Source: Qipengyuania vulgaris (GTDB lineage: Bacteria > Pseudomonadota > Alphaproteobacteria > Sphingomonadales > Sphingomonadaceae). From it: DNA of 64,000 bases. Both the position numbers and the translations under genes were made by a program. A model generated the notes under the pieces. The model worked only from the letters and a program-made list of their open reading frames with translations, was not told the origin of the DNA and did no database searches. The stretch lies in the NCBI GenBank assembly GCA_000756795.1, contig CCSI01000004.1, positions 1 to 64,000 on the forward strand, in the 5' to 3' direction. Shown in pieces: positions 26,978 through 36,642 of the stretch. How positions within the stretch are numbered: position 1 is the first letter of the stretch; every line of letters begins with the position of its first letter.

Positions 26978-27708
26978 TCCGAAAGCTTCGCGACTTCCGC
27001 CAGCACCCGCTCTGCCCATTCGGGGCGGCAGATGAGCAGGTCGGGCATGTAGGTGTCGGCCTGGTTGTAGACGAGCGGGCTGCCATCGATGCGGCTGGCG
27101 TGCATGCCGTGCGCGAGTGCGACCGCTGCGGGCGCGGCGCTGTCCCATTCGTACTGGCCGCCGTTGTGGAGGTAGATTTCCGCTTCACCGCGAACCACTG
27201 CCATGGCCTTGGCCCCGGCCGAGCCCATCGGCACGAGTTCGGCTCCGATGGCTTCGGACACGGCGACCGCCTCGGCTGCAGGGCGCGTGCGGCTGACTAC
27301 CATGCGCGGTGTTTCGGCGGCGGCAGGCACGTCGATGGGCGCATCGGTGCGCAGCACGCAATCGAGGCCGGGCAGGGCAACCGCGCCGGTTTCGGGCTTT
27401 CCGTTCAGGCAGAGAGCGACGTGGACAGCCCAGTCGCTGCGCGCCTCGCCATATTCGCGCGTGCCGTCGACAGGGTCGACGATCCAGACGCGATCCTTCG
27501 ACAGGCGCGCATCGGTGTCCTTGCTCTCTTCCGACAGCAACCCGTCTTCGGGCCGCTGCTGTGTAATGGCGTGGCAGAGGAACTGGTTGGCCGTCTGGTC
27601 GCCTGCCTTGCCGAGCGACTTGCCCTCGAACATGCCGCTCTCGCGGACTTCGATGAGTATCTTGCCCGCCACTTGAGCAAGGTGGGCGGCGAGTTCGGCG
27701 TCGGTCAT
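26974..27708 (-). CDS. cysQ: 3'(2'),5'-bisphosphate nucleotidase (CysQ, inositol monophosphatase fold)
   Basis: About 244 residues. The metal-binding motifs are LLSEES (residues 58-62), DPVDGTREY (78-86) and WDSAAPAAV near 196, with the SRT segment of CysQ-type phosphatases (VVSRTRP). The enzyme removes the 3' phosphate of PAP from sulfate assimilation. The long upstream extension to 27858 does not resemble the family. ATG 27708 follows AGGGAC. A general inositol-phosphatase role is the alternative. Confidence 0.88.
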   Translation of the reverse strand: MTDAELAAHLAQVAGKILIEVRESGMFEGKSLGKAGDQTANQFLCHAITQQRPEDGLLSEESKDTDARLSKDRVWIVDPVDGTREYGEARSDWAVHVALCLNGKPETGAVALPGLDCVLRTDAPIDVPAAAETPRMVVSRTRPAAEAVAVSEAIGAELVPMGSAGAKAMAVVRGEAEIYLHNGGQYEWDSAAPAAVALAHGMHASRIDGSPLVYNQADTYMPDLLICRPEWAERVLAEVAKLSD

Positions 27709-27726
27709 GGGGCGTCCCTGTGGTCC

Positions 27727-27779
27727 AAAAGAATTCGGGGGCCGCATGGCAGACCGAAGTCTCCTTGCGAACCCCCGAA
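27727..27779 (-). terminator. Possible terminator downstream of the MFS sugar transporter
   Basis: On the minus strand CTTCGGGGG... closes with CCCCCGAA (stem 734-741/772-779), followed by TTCTTTT. The loop is long (30 bases), so efficiency is doubtful. It lies between the transporter stop and cysQ. Confidence 0.4.
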
Positions 27780-27800
27780 GAGCGCCGTGAATGCGAATTC

Positions 27801-29222
27801 TTATGCGACAGCAGGACGCCGTGCGAAGATTCCGAACATTGCGATGATGGCATAGCACGCAATCGGCAGAATCATCGCGGTGGCGAGGCTGCCGCTGGCG
27901 TCGGCAATGACACCGTAAAGCAGCGGGACCACCGCGCCGCCGAAGATGGCGACGTTGATGATGCCCGAACCGTCGGCTGCCCGCGGACCCAGCTTCTCGC
28001 AGGCGAGCGAGAAGATGGTCGGGAACATGATCGAGTTCATCAGGCCGACGGCGAGCAGGCTGTAGGCCGAGACTTCACCCGTCGTCAGGATGCTGATGAG
28101 GATGAGGGTAATCGATCCGGTCGCGTTGAAGGCGAGGATCTTGCCCGGCGAGAAGATGCGCAGGAAGTAGGAGCCGATGAAACGGCCTACCATTGCGCCG
28201 CCCCAATAAAGGCCGATCATCCAGCCAATGACGCTTTCGGGCTGGCCCAAAACGCGTTCCTCGGCGAGGTAGTTGATGATGATCGAACCGATCGAGACCT
28301 CGGCACCCACGTAAAGGAAGATGCACAGCGCGCCGAAGCTGAAGCGTTTGCGCGTCAGCAGGTCGTTGTCATAGAGCCAGGTGATCGGTGCAGCGATGAT
28401 GAGCAGCACGCCGAGCCATGCATTGACGTTGATGGCCAATACGGCGCCAATGACGATGATAGCGAGGCCGACGAGATAGCGGCCGTTGGAGACGAATTCG
28501 TTTTCTCCCATCATCTTGGAATCGTGCGGCAGGCGGTTGCGGAACAGCCACACGGCCAGCGCCACGATGGCAATCAGCGCGGCAACGCCGAGATAGCCCT
28601 GCCAGATGGCTTCGCTCTCCGCCTGGCGATAGGCGGTGAGTTCAGCGCCGGAAAGCTGGTCTGCACTGACGTTGGCGAGGCTGCCGAGGATGACGGCGGC
28701 ACCCACAATCGGGAAGACCGTCGTGCCCAAGGAGTTGAAAGCCTGCGCGAAGGTGAGGCGGCTATGAGCCGTCTTCTGCGGACCGAGCAGCGAGATGAGC
28801 GGGTTCGCCACGACCTGCACGATGACCACGCCGCTGGCGAGGATGAACAGGGCGAAGAGGAAGATCTCGTAAGTCGCCGTCTGGCTGGCCGGGATGAACA
28901 AAAGGCAGCCGACCATCATGGTCAAGAGGCCCGCCACCGCGCCGCGCATATAGCCCAGTTTCTTGACCAGTTTCGCGCCGGGAATGCCGATGACGAGATA
29001 GGCGAAGAAGAAGCAGAACTGCACCAGCATAGCTTCGGTGTAGCTGAGCGTGAACAGCTCTTTCAGCTTCGGGATAATCACGTCGTTGAGCGAGGTGATA
29101 CCGCCGAAGATGAAGAACAGGCCGAAGACGAAGTAGTTGAGGCCCGGCGCGTGAACGCCGCCGCCTTCCTCTTCGATCGGCATCGAATCCGTGCTCGACG
29201 AAACGTCTGGTGCGAGTGCCAT
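27801..29222 (-). CDS. Sugar MFS transporter, FucP/GluP family (glucose/galactose/fucose-type)
   Basis: 473 residues with 12 membrane segments. The family signatures are FGLFFIFGGITSLNDVIIPKL near residue 34, FFFAYLVIGIPGAKLVKKLGY, and QVVANPLISLLGP. The family imports glucose, galactose or fucose by proton symport. An excellent GGAGGAA lies nine bases before ATG 29222. It is directly downstream of the GH3 gene on the same strand (114 bases), so it probably takes up the sugar released by that enzyme, and both may be under the LacI operator at 31742. The gap has no terminator that I can see. Confidence 0.93.
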   Translation of the reverse strand: MALAPDVSSSTDSMPIEEEGGGVHAPGLNYFVFGLFFIFGGITSLNDVIIPKLKELFTLSYTEAMLVQFCFFFAYLVIGIPGAKLVKKLGYMRGAVAGLLTMMVGCLLFIPASQTATYEIFLFALFILASGVVIVQVVANPLISLLGPQKTAHSRLTFAQAFNSLGTTVFPIVGAAVILGSLANVSADQLSGAELTAYRQAESEAIWQGYLGVAALIAIVALAVWLFRNRLPHDSKMMGENEFVSNGRYLVGLAIIVIGAVLAINVNAWLGVLLIIAAPITWLYDNDLLTRKRFSFGALCIFLYVGAEVSIGSIIINYLAEERVLGQPESVIGWMIGLYWGGAMVGRFIGSYFLRIFSPGKILAFNATGSITLILISILTTGEVSAYSLLAVGLMNSIMFPTIFSLACEKLGPRAADGSGIINVAIFGGAVVPLLYGVIADASGSLATAMILPIACYAIIAMFGIFARRPAVA

Positions 29223-29336
29223 TATCAGTATTCCTCCCAGAAGCCGGCGTCAGTCCCGCGACCCGGCGTTATTCCTCATGCTTCGCTGTGTGCCAGCCTT
29301 TTGGCGTTAGACAAAGCGAATACGAATTTCAGCGGC

Positions 29337-31712
29337 TCAGAACGAGCAGGCGGTGCCCTCGGCGAATTCCTCGCGCACGATGGTGCCGATGTTGATCTTG
29401 AACGGACCCTGCGACGTAATCGTGAGCGACGGCCCGAGGTCTGCCATGCAGTCTTCAGTCAGGATCATCTCGCGATAGCCCTTGCCTTCGGCGACCGAGA
29501 GCTGGTCTGTGATGTCCAGCGGTTCGCTTGCACCGGTCTTGATGTAGACGGCTGCAGAGGGACGGGTCTGGACTTCGTAGGTCACGCGGTAACCCGGGCC
29601 GTTGTCGCCGCCAGCCTGCGTCAGTTCGAGGAACGCGCCAGGTCCGAAGCTGACTTCGCGGGCGTCTTCCTGCGTATTGCGGTCGAGGCCGATGGCGGAA
29701 ATGCCGCCCGCTTCGCCGCGCAGATTGTCGAGCTTGCCCGTCGCCGTATTGGCCAGCACGCCATCGGCAAGGCGGCCGCTGACATACCAGTCGGCAGCAG
29801 CGCCGGCCATGAGCGGGGCGCAATCCTCATCGAGCGTCGGTGTGGCCGAAGTGTCGGTGAGCGAGCGACCGTAGCCGACCGGGAAAAGCGCGCCTTCGGG
29901 GCCGTTCAAGGGGCCGAAGTCGCAGGTCGCGGGCCAGCTGAAGCCTAGCTTGCCGGTCGCGGGCATCTTGCCGGTGAGGACATCGGCCACGCCTGCGCCC
30001 TCGCTGCCGGGCAGCCAGCTTGCCACGAAGGCGTCGGCAGCATTCATCTCGCGGTTCATCCACATCGGGCGACCGGAAAGGAAAACCGCCACGGTGGGCA
30101 CGCCCTCGGACTTGAACTTGCGGAGCAGCTCGAGACCTTCCTCGTCGGTGAAACCGAGGTGCTTACGATCTCCAGCGAATTCGGCGTAAGGTTCTTCGCC
30201 GAAGACCACGACGGCGACATCGGGTTTGGTGGTGTAGCTGCCGTCTGCCGACAGCGAGGCCGTGCCGCCGCTTTCCTTCGCGGCGGTTTCGAGACCCTTC
30301 CAGATCGAGGTCGCGCCGGGGAAATAGCTGTTGTCGAGGTCGCCGCCGCCCTGCCAGGTCAGCGTCCAGCCGCCCGAGGCCTGGGCGATGTCGTCAGCGG
30401 CAGTGCCTGCGACGAGGATGTTGGCGCCTTCCTTCAGCGGCAGCACGCCATTGTTCTTGAGCAGCACCTGCGACTTGGCGACCGCTTCACGCGCGATTGC
30501 CCGGTGTTCGGGCGAACCGATGAGTTCGTACTGGCCCGCATTGGGGCGGCCCGAGGGCTGCACGATTTCGTCGAGCAGGCCAGCGCGCATCTTCACGCGC
30601 AGCACGCGGGTCACGGCTTCGTCGAGACGCGCCATCGGGATGGTGCCGTCCTCGACTTGGCTGACCAGCGTTTCGAGCAGACCTTTCCAGTCGTCGGGGA
30701 CCATGTAGATGTCGAGCCCGGCAAGGAGCGACTGCGGGCAGTTGGTGTTGGTGCAGCCCTTGACCTGACCGTGGCCGTTCCAGTCGCCGACCACGAGGCC
30801 GTCGAAGCCCAGCTCGCCGCGCAGCACGTCGGTGAGGAGATACTCGTTGCCGTGCATCTTGCGGCCGTTGATCGAGTTGAAACTGGCCATGATGGCTTCC
30901 ACGCCTGCATCGATGGCGGCGGGATAGGGGGCCGCATGGATAGCCTTCAATGCTTCGATATCGCCGGTCACTTCGCCCTGGTCGACACCCTGGTCGGTGC
31001 CGCCGTCGCCGAAGAAGTGCTTGGCGGTGGCGATGACATGGCCCTTGCCGAGGCGGTCGGGGTCACCCTTGGCGCCCTGCAAGCCCTCGACCAGCGCCGC
31101 GCCCAAGGGGGCGACAATCATCGGGTCTTCGGAATAGCTTTCATAAGTGCGGCCCCAGCGGTCGTCCTGCGCCACCGCGATAGTGGGCGAGAAGTTCCAG
31201 TCGATACCCGTCACTTCGATTTCAATTGCCGTGGCATGCCCAATGCGCCGGATGAGGTCGGCGTCGCGCGTTGCCCCGAGGCCGATATTGTGCGGGAAGA
31301 TGGTCGCGCGGATGACATTGGTGTGGCCGTGCACTGCGTCGGTGCCCCACATGGTGGGAATGACCGGTTCACCGTTTTCCATCGGCTCGACCGAGGCGAG
31401 ATACATCTCGTCGGCATATTTCAACCACTCGCTGGCCTCGGCAAACTCGTCGCCATAGGGGCCGCCATTGCCGCCATTGAGGTAGCTGCCGAAGCGATAG
31501 CGGCGCATGTCATCGGGCGTGAAGCTGTTGATTTGCGGCTGGATGAGCTGGGCGACCTTGCGCTCCACGCTCATGCGCGAGACGAGGTCTGCTACGCGCG
31601 CATCCTCTGCCGAGCGTGCATCTGCAACCGGAGTCGATTCGACTTGCGCCGGAACTGCATTGCACCCTGCAAGCGCGAGCGCCGCACCGGAAGCCAAGAA
31701 AAACGCCTTCAT
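29337..31712 (-). CDS. GH3 beta-glucosidase / exo-glucanase lipoprotein
   Basis: 791 residues from ATG 31712, which sits nine bases after GGAGGG; two other ATGs just upstream are too close to that site. A lipobox (LALAGC, Cys17) predicts an outer-membrane or periplasmic lipoprotein. GH3 features are TMWGTDAVHGH, FSPTIAVAQDDRWGRTYESYSEDP, KHFFGDGGT and the nucleophile Asp310 in LVVGDWNGHG. A second GH3 domain and an extra C-terminal beta domain like that of ExoP-type exo-1,3/1,4-beta-glucanases follow. It releases glucose from beta-glucans or cello-oligosaccharides outside the cytoplasm. A perfect LacI-type palindrome lies 30 bases upstream. Confidence 0.95.
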   Translation of the reverse strand: MKAFFLASGAALALAGCNAVPAQVESTPVADARSAEDARVADLVSRMSVERKVAQLIQPQINSFTPDDMRRYRFGSYLNGGNGGPYGDEFAEASEWLKYADEMYLASVEPMENGEPVIPTMWGTDAVHGHTNVIRATIFPHNIGLGATRDADLIRRIGHATAIEIEVTGIDWNFSPTIAVAQDDRWGRTYESYSEDPMIVAPLGAALVEGLQGAKGDPDRLGKGHVIATAKHFFGDGGTDQGVDQGEVTGDIEALKAIHAAPYPAAIDAGVEAIMASFNSINGRKMHGNEYLLTDVLRGELGFDGLVVGDWNGHGQVKGCTNTNCPQSLLAGLDIYMVPDDWKGLLETLVSQVEDGTIPMARLDEAVTRVLRVKMRAGLLDEIVQPSGRPNAGQYELIGSPEHRAIAREAVAKSQVLLKNNGVLPLKEGANILVAGTAADDIAQASGGWTLTWQGGGDLDNSYFPGATSIWKGLETAAKESGGTASLSADGSYTTKPDVAVVVFGEEPYAEFAGDRKHLGFTDEEGLELLRKFKSEGVPTVAVFLSGRPMWMNREMNAADAFVASWLPGSEGAGVADVLTGKMPATGKLGFSWPATCDFGPLNGPEGALFPVGYGRSLTDTSATPTLDEDCAPLMAGAAADWYVSGRLADGVLANTATGKLDNLRGEAGGISAIGLDRNTQEDAREVSFGPGAFLELTQAGGDNGPGYRVTYEVQTRPSAAVYIKTGASEPLDITDQLSVAEGKGYREMILTEDCMADLGPSLTITSQGPFKINIGTIVREEFAEGTACSF

Positions 31713-31741
31713 ATCCATCATCCCTCCGCGTTCTCTATTCT

Positions 31742-31759
31742 GTTGAGAACGTTCTCAAC
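31742..31759. promoter_or_regulatory. LacI-type operator upstream of the GH3 gene
   Basis: GTTGAGAAC and its exact reverse complement GTTCTCAAC form an 18-bp palindrome with the central CG of LacI-family operators. The core TTGNGAACGTTCNC is shared with the sites at 42099-42130 upstream of the large TonB receptor. A LacI regulator is encoded 1.2 kb away. Confidence 0.8.
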
Positions 31760-31797
31760 CGGAAGGATTGCCACGTGAAAGGGCTAAAATCAAGCCG

Positions 31798-32997
31798 CTA
31801 GTTGGAGCGTGGCATGGTGAGCAGCAAGGCGGTGGCAATCGCGGCGAGAACAGCCAGCACCGTGAACAGTCCGGAGAAGCCGAATACGGGCACGAGGGCG
31901 AGTGTGAGCCAGGGCATGATGAGGCTCGGCACCGTGTTGGTGAGGTTGAACAGGCCTAGGTCGCGGCCGCGGGTTTCAGGCCGTGGCAAGACGCGCAGGG
32001 TCTGGCTGGAATGGAGCGCGAGGAAGACGCTGGTCGACAGGCCAAAGACCACATAGCCTGCGATAGCCCCGGAGAGGTCACGGGAGAGCGCCATAAGCAC
32101 GAGCCCGACAGCGCCTATGCCGGCGCCCAGCGCCAAGGGCAGAATGGGGCGGTCGTGCCTGTCGGACCAGCGTCCGGCTAGCAGTGCTGCGGGGACCGAT
32201 AGGACGAGGACGACCGCGAAGATGCGTGCGGTGTCGTTGTCGGTGAAATCGGGGTCTATGCCGGTGAACCAGATGAGGAGGTAGGCGAAGAGTGCGGCTT
32301 CCGCGATTTGCACCAGCAGCCGTGCCAGCCACATGCGTGATACTGCGCCTCGCTTGAATCTGCGCGGTGCTGGATGAGTTTCCGCGCCGCTTCTCATCAG
32401 CTGCGGCATGGCGCGCGGCTGACCGAACAAAAGCACCGGAAGAACCATCACGGCAACGAGGCCTGCGACCAGCCCCAGCCTTTCGTCGGCGGAAGCAAGG
32501 CCCGGAATGGTGACCAGAGCACCCGATGCTGCACCGAGGGCGGGCGCAAAGGACAGAAGGCCGCCGAGGAAGCCCTTCTGTTCGTCCGGTACGACGTCGC
32601 CCGCCCATGCCGCCATAGGACCCAGCATCATGTTGAGGCCTATTTGCCACGCAACGATGAGCACGATAAGCGGCACAGTCCCTTGCGCTGCGGGGACACT
32701 GACGAGCAGCGCGCACGACAGTGCGAGACCTGCGAAAACCCACGGACGCCTTACGCCGCTACGGTCGCTCGCCCAGCCGAAAGCGATATTGGCGAGGCTG
32801 GCGGAAATGGCACCCGCGAAGGCGATGTAAGCGAGCAGGTCGATGGCACCTTCGCCCGTCATTTCCTGCGCACGTAGTGGCAGCAGCAGGGTGAGGAAGG
32901 GGACATAGGACACCGCGCCGCCGGCGACGGCGAGCGCGTAGAGCCACAGGAAGCGCAGCGACTGGCGCTGCGGCGGGTCAATCTCAGCTTGCGCCAT
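31798..32997 (-). CDS. MFS transporter, probable sugar/oligosaccharide carrier
   Basis: About 399 residues from ATG 32997 (MAQAEIDPPQ), with 12 membrane segments. It has the MFS loop FGWASDRSGVRRPW, the second-half counterpart AGRWSDRHDRP, and a long middle loop. The arrangement resembles the GPH/SotB-like sugar MFS carriers often placed beside LacI regulators in alphaproteobacterial glucoside loci. Its start overlaps the LacI stop by 14 bases, so the two are cotranscribed. The substrate is not evident; a beta-glucoside is suggested by the neighbouring GH3 gene. Confidence 0.88.
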   Translation of the reverse strand: MAQAEIDPPQRQSLRFLWLYALAVAGGAVSYVPFLTLLLPLRAQEMTGEGAIDLLAYIAFAGAISASLANIAFGWASDRSGVRRPWVFAGLALSCALLVSVPAAQGTVPLIVLIVAWQIGLNMMLGPMAAWAGDVVPDEQKGFLGGLLSFAPALGAASGALVTIPGLASADERLGLVAGLVAVMVLPVLLFGQPRAMPQLMRSGAETHPAPRRFKRGAVSRMWLARLLVQIAEAALFAYLLIWFTGIDPDFTDNDTARIFAVVLVLSVPAALLAGRWSDRHDRPILPLALGAGIGAVGLVLMALSRDLSGAIAGYVVFGLSTSVFLALHSSQTLRVLPRPETRGRDLGLFNLTNTVPSLIMPWLTLALVPVFGFSGLFTVLAVLAAIATALLLTMPRSN

Positions 32998-34045
32998 TGC
33001 CCGATACGCGCGCGGTCGAGCCGCGGACCACGAGCTCGCCATGCACTGAAATCACGTCGGCGGGCTTGGCGTTCTTACGCGCCTCGATGAGCAATTCCAC
33101 TGCGCGCGAAATGGTCGCCGAAATGGGCTGGTCGACCGCAGTGAGCGGCGGCTGGGTGAAACGCACGATGGGCGAATTGTCGAAGCTGACCAGCGAGAGG
33201 TCCTGCGGGACTTTGAGTCCACGCTTGCGCGCCACTTCGAGCGTGGCAAGCGCCATCTGGTCGCTGCTGGCGATGATGGCAGTGGGAGGGTCCTCGCGGT
33301 CGAGCAGGGCGGTGGCCGCGACAATTCCGCTGTCGAAGCCGAAGTCGCCTCGTTCGCACAGATCCTGGCAATCCAGGCCGGCCGCATCCATCGCCTCCTG
33401 CCAGCCGGCGACGCGGCGGTCGGAAAGGCTGAAATCCTTCGGACCTGCGATGAAACCGATACGCTCGTGCCCCAATTCGATGAGATGGTCCGTCGCAAGG
33501 CCGCCGTGGAAACGGTCGCCCATCGTCATGGCGAAACCCGGCCCCTCATCCGTCGTGCCAATTCGTGCGAAGGGAATGCCCCGTTCGGCCAGCAGACTGG
33601 TAATCATCGGATTTTCGGAATGCGGCGGGGTGAGGATGACCCCATCGGGCTGGAGGGCGGCGATGGCGGCGGAAAGCTCGCGCTCGACATGGTCGCTATG
33701 CGTGTCGACCAGTTCGATGAGCATGCGGTAGCCGTGCTCGGCGCAGGTCAGCATGCCGCCCAAGAGCATCTGGTCGACCCAGTCGCGGCCTTCGCGCGCG
33801 CGCCAGTCGGAAATGGTCGCGTCGCGGTCGTTCAAGGCGAGGATGAGATAGCTGCGCGAACCGCTCATGCGCTGGGCCGCGATGCTGGGCACATAGCCGA
33901 GTTTGTCGATGCTCGCCTGCACGCGTTGCTTCATCGCCGGGCGCACGTTGGGCTCGTTGTTGATGACGCGGCTCACCGTTTGCAGGGAAACCCCTGCATC
34001 GGCTGCAACATGCTTGATAGTTACCGACTGGCGCCGCCGAGCCAT
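32984..34045 (-). CDS. LacI-family transcriptional repressor
   Basis: 353 residues from ATG 34045, which has GAGGGG at a good distance; an earlier ATG (34066) lies upstream of that site. The N-terminal helix-turn-helix TIKHVAADAGVSLQTVSRV with the hinge helix YVPSIAAQRMSG is followed by a periplasmic-binding-protein-like effector domain (DGVILTPPHSEN, HERIGFIAGP, SSDQMALATLEVA, VSFDNSPIVRF). It probably binds the palindromes at 31742-31759 and 42099-42130 and releases them on binding a sugar effector, controlling GH3, transporters, receptor and the halogenase operon. Confidence 0.95.
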   Translation of the reverse strand: MARRRQSVTIKHVAADAGVSLQTVSRVINNEPNVRPAMKQRVQASIDKLGYVPSIAAQRMSGSRSYLILALNDRDATISDWRAREGRDWVDQMLLGGMLTCAEHGYRMLIELVDTHSDHVERELSAAIAALQPDGVILTPPHSENPMITSLLAERGIPFARIGTTDEGPGFAMTMGDRFHGGLATDHLIELGHERIGFIAGPKDFSLSDRRVAGWQEAMDAAGLDCQDLCERGDFGFDSGIVAATALLDREDPPTAIIASSDQMALATLEVARKRGLKVPQDLSLVSFDNSPIVRFTQPPLTAVDQPISATISRAVELLIEARKNAKPADVISVHGELVVRGSTARVSGNGAS

Positions 34046-34108
34046 TCGCGTGTTCCCCTCATCCAATCCCGTCTGCGCTTGCTACCAAACCAAGGTGGCC
34101 AGCCTCCC

Positions 34109-35614
34109 TCAGGCCGCCTCGGCTTGCTGTGCCCCGCAGTATCTTTTCACGAAAGCATGGTGTTCGGGCAAGCCGGCCACCGTGCGCTTTACACCGTCCC
34201 GCAGGGTGCCGAGGAAATGGTCGAGCTCCTGCTGGGACATCTTGGTTGCAACAGGATGATAGGCCTGAGGCGTAATGCCCTGGCCCAGCATGACCTGGAC
34301 CCAGCTGTTCTCGGCGAAAAGCTCGTCATTCTTGCGGAACACCCGGCCGGTCTCGCGGAAAAGCTCGATTTTCTGCGCGAGGCTGTCGGGAATTTCCATG
34401 TCGGCGCATTGCCGCCAGTAGGGGGAATCGCGGCGCTCGGTGACCTTGTAGTGCAAGACCAGGAAATCCCTGATCTGGTCCATGTCGGTCAGCTGCTGCT
34501 CGTTGAATTCCGCGATGTCGCGCGTGCTGATTTCGTCGCCGAAGGGCATCATGCGGATAATCCGCAGGACCGCGCGCTGGATCAGGTGGATACTCGTCGA
34601 TTCGAGCGGTTCCATGAAGCCGCTGGAAAGACCCACCGCCACGCAATTGCGATACCACTGCTTGCGCCGCGCGCCGGTGACGAAGCGGATGCGGTTTGGC
34701 GTGCTGCAGGTCTTGCCTTCGACAGTCGATAGGAGCCGTTCTTCGGCCTCATCTTCCGACATGTAGCGGCTGCAATAAACGATGCCGTTGCCCTGACGGT
34801 GCTGCAGGGGGATGCGCCACTGCCAACCCGCCTCATGGGCGATGGCGCGGGTGTAGGGAATGGGCTCGCGAACGCTTTCTGTCTGGACCGCGATGGCGCG
34901 GTCATTGGGCAGGTAGTGGCTCCAGTCGTCGTAGCCCACATGAAGCGCGCCTTCGATAAGCATGGCGCGAAAACCCGTGCAGTCGATGAAGAGATCGCCC
35001 TCGATACGCTCGCCGCTTTCCATCACCAGCGCGGCGATGTTCCCGCTCTCGCCATCCAGCTCGATACGGGAAATCTTGCCCTCGTGACGCCGCGCGCCAT
35101 CCGCCTCGGCCTTGCGGCGCAGGAAGCGCGCATAGGCCGTCGCATCGAGCTGGTAGGCGTAATTCATCCGGTTATCGGGCAGGATGGCAAATTTGTTCGC
35201 ATAGGCCGCCTGCAGCTCGAGGCAGTAATCGTCGAAGCTTTGAGGGTGGCCATTGGCAAGGCCATGCATCCAGAAGTGCTGGAAGCCTGCCGACCAGTGA
35301 TCCCTGCCGGTCGCCCCGAAGGAGTGGAAGTACTTTTCCCCGTCGACCTTCCAGTTCTCGAACTCGATGCCGAGCTTGAAGGTCGCGTTCGTCTCGCGCA
35401 TGAATTCGGCTTCGTCGATGCCGGTCAGCTGGTTGTATTTCACCAGCGGCGGGATCGTGCTTTCGCCCACCCCGACCGTCCCGATGACATCGGATTCCAC
35501 CAGCGTCAGCTCAATCGTTCGGCCGAGGGTCTTTGCGAGCGCTGCAGCAGTCATCCATCCGGCGGTCCCTCCGCCTGCAATGACGATGCGTCGGGGCTTG
35601 TAGTCGGTTTTCAT
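34109..35614 (-). CDS. Flavin-dependent tryptophan-halogenase-family protein (first copy)
   Basis: 501 residues. The FAD site GGGTAG (14-19), GVGEST (48-53), the family's catalytic Lys80 in NATFKLGIEFENW, and the WxWxIP motif (264-269, WQWRIP) are present. The Glu of the EPLES motif is kept (Glu338), but the next positions read STS where classical tryptophan halogenases have STG at the chloride site. The family uses FADH2, oxygen and halide; whether this copy halogenates anything is unknown. Its start overlaps the cupin gene stop (ATGA). It is the last of the four-gene halogenase-SapC-cupin-halogenase operon behind a TonB receptor. Confidence 0.9.
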   Translation of the reverse strand: MKTDYKPRRIVIAGGGTAGWMTAAALAKTLGRTIELTLVESDVIGTVGVGESTIPPLVKYNQLTGIDEAEFMRETNATFKLGIEFENWKVDGEKYFHSFGATGRDHWSAGFQHFWMHGLANGHPQSFDDYCLELQAAYANKFAILPDNRMNYAYQLDATAYARFLRRKAEADGARRHEGKISRIELDGESGNIAALVMESGERIEGDLFIDCTGFRAMLIEGALHVGYDDWSHYLPNDRAIAVQTESVREPIPYTRAIAHEAGWQWRIPLQHRQGNGIVYCSRYMSEDEAEERLLSTVEGKTCSTPNRIRFVTGARRKQWYRNCVAVGLSSGFMEPLESTSIHLIQRAVLRIIRMMPFGDEISTRDIAEFNEQQLTDMDQIRDFLVLHYKVTERRDSPYWRQCADMEIPDSLAQKIELFRETGRVFRKNDELFAENSWVQVMLGQGITPQAYHPVATKMSQQELDHFLGTLRDGVKRTVAGLPEHHAFVKRYCGAQQAEAA

Positions 35615-36642
35615 CGGTTCAATGTCCTCAACAAGAATGCACGGATCGCACTCGCGCTTTCGGCAGTCAGCGGGTCAAGTATCCCGCGCGATCCCTCGGG
35701 GATGTGGGCCGTCACTTCCGGACCGTTCTCGAACACGTAGTGGTCGAACAGCTTGCGCCAGATTCCGCGCTCTTCCGCTGGCAGGTCGCGGATGGCGAGG
35801 ATGGCATGGTTGAGCGCCTCTTGCGGCTGCCCCAGGAAACGGGGCGTTTCGCGCCACCAGTAATTCACCAGCACGTTGAAAGGCGACAGGCCCTCGACAT
35901 GGTGCCACCACATTGAGGGCACGAAGACCGCATCGCCCGGCTCGAGCTCGGCGACCTGCGCGGTCTCCAGCGCATCGGCGAAGCGGGGATGGGCGTCGAA
36001 ATCGGGAGCGTGGAAATCGACCATGCTGACGGCCCGTCCGGCAGGCGTGTTGTCAATCGGGCCGAGATAGAGATTTTCGAACTGTTCGGGCGGGAACATC
36101 GTGAAGCGGCGTCGCCCGACAGCGCAGCAGGCGAGATTATCGGGAAAGTCGTTATGCGCGGCAATCCGCGTGGGCGTGCCGATCCAGATGCTTTCGAGCG
36201 GCTTGCGCGCGCCGAGCGGGTGCGGGTTGGCATCGACCAGCCCGTCAAAATACCGGTGCATGTCGATCGAGGCGAGATAGGCGGTGGGCGGATGTTCCTC
36301 GCCTTCGTGCTTGTCGAAGCCTGCGAAAATATCGGCCAGCTTTCCGCGTCCCTCGCGGAAATTCATCGCCATGTTCTCGCTGTAGAACATGCGTCCGCCA
36401 TGGCCCGGCGGTCCCAGTGCGATGTCGAAGGGCAGGTTCCGTGCGTGCGCCAGCAAATGCTCGCGTGCCGCGCGCGCGGATTCAAGCCCTGCCTGGACCA
36501 GCGGCCAGTCGCGCACGAGGCCGCGCACAACGAACGGCTTGCGCCTGTCTTCCAACAGCGCATTGAGCGCTGCGAGGTCTGCTGCCTCGCGTTCCTCTAC
36601 CGCCGGGATGGTGGTGAAGATGGAAGGGTCGGCCTCAGCCAT
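35611..36642 (-). CDS. Cupin-like (JmjC-related, cupin_8) protein
   Basis: 343 residues. The C-terminal jelly roll has a metal-binding HxD (His163-Asp165 in AAHNDFPDN), GDAVFVPSMWWHHVEG with the distal His near 247, and NVLVNYWW. This is the FIH/JmjC-type Fe(II)/2-oxoglutarate dioxygenase pattern. Its target is unknown; peptide or protein hydroxylation is the family precedent. It overlaps sapC by eight bases upstream and the halogenase by four downstream, so all are translationally coupled. Genes of this type repeatedly accompany TonB receptors and halogenase-like genes in Sphingomonadales and Caulobacterales. Confidence 0.87.
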   Translation of the reverse strand: MAEADPSIFTTIPAVEEREAADLAALNALLEDRRKPFVVRGLVRDWPLVQAGLESARAAREHLLAHARNLPFDIALGPPGHGGRMFYSENMAMNFREGRGKLADIFAGFDKHEGEEHPPTAYLASIDMHRYFDGLVDANPHPLGARKPLESIWIGTPTRIAAHNDFPDNLACCAVGRRRFTMFPPEQFENLYLGPIDNTPAGRAVSMVDFHAPDFDAHPRFADALETAQVAELEPGDAVFVPSMWWHHVEGLSPFNVLVNYWWRETPRFLGQPQEALNHAILAIRDLPAEERGIWRKLFDHYVFENGPEVTAHIPEGSRGILDPLTAESASAIRAFLLRTLNR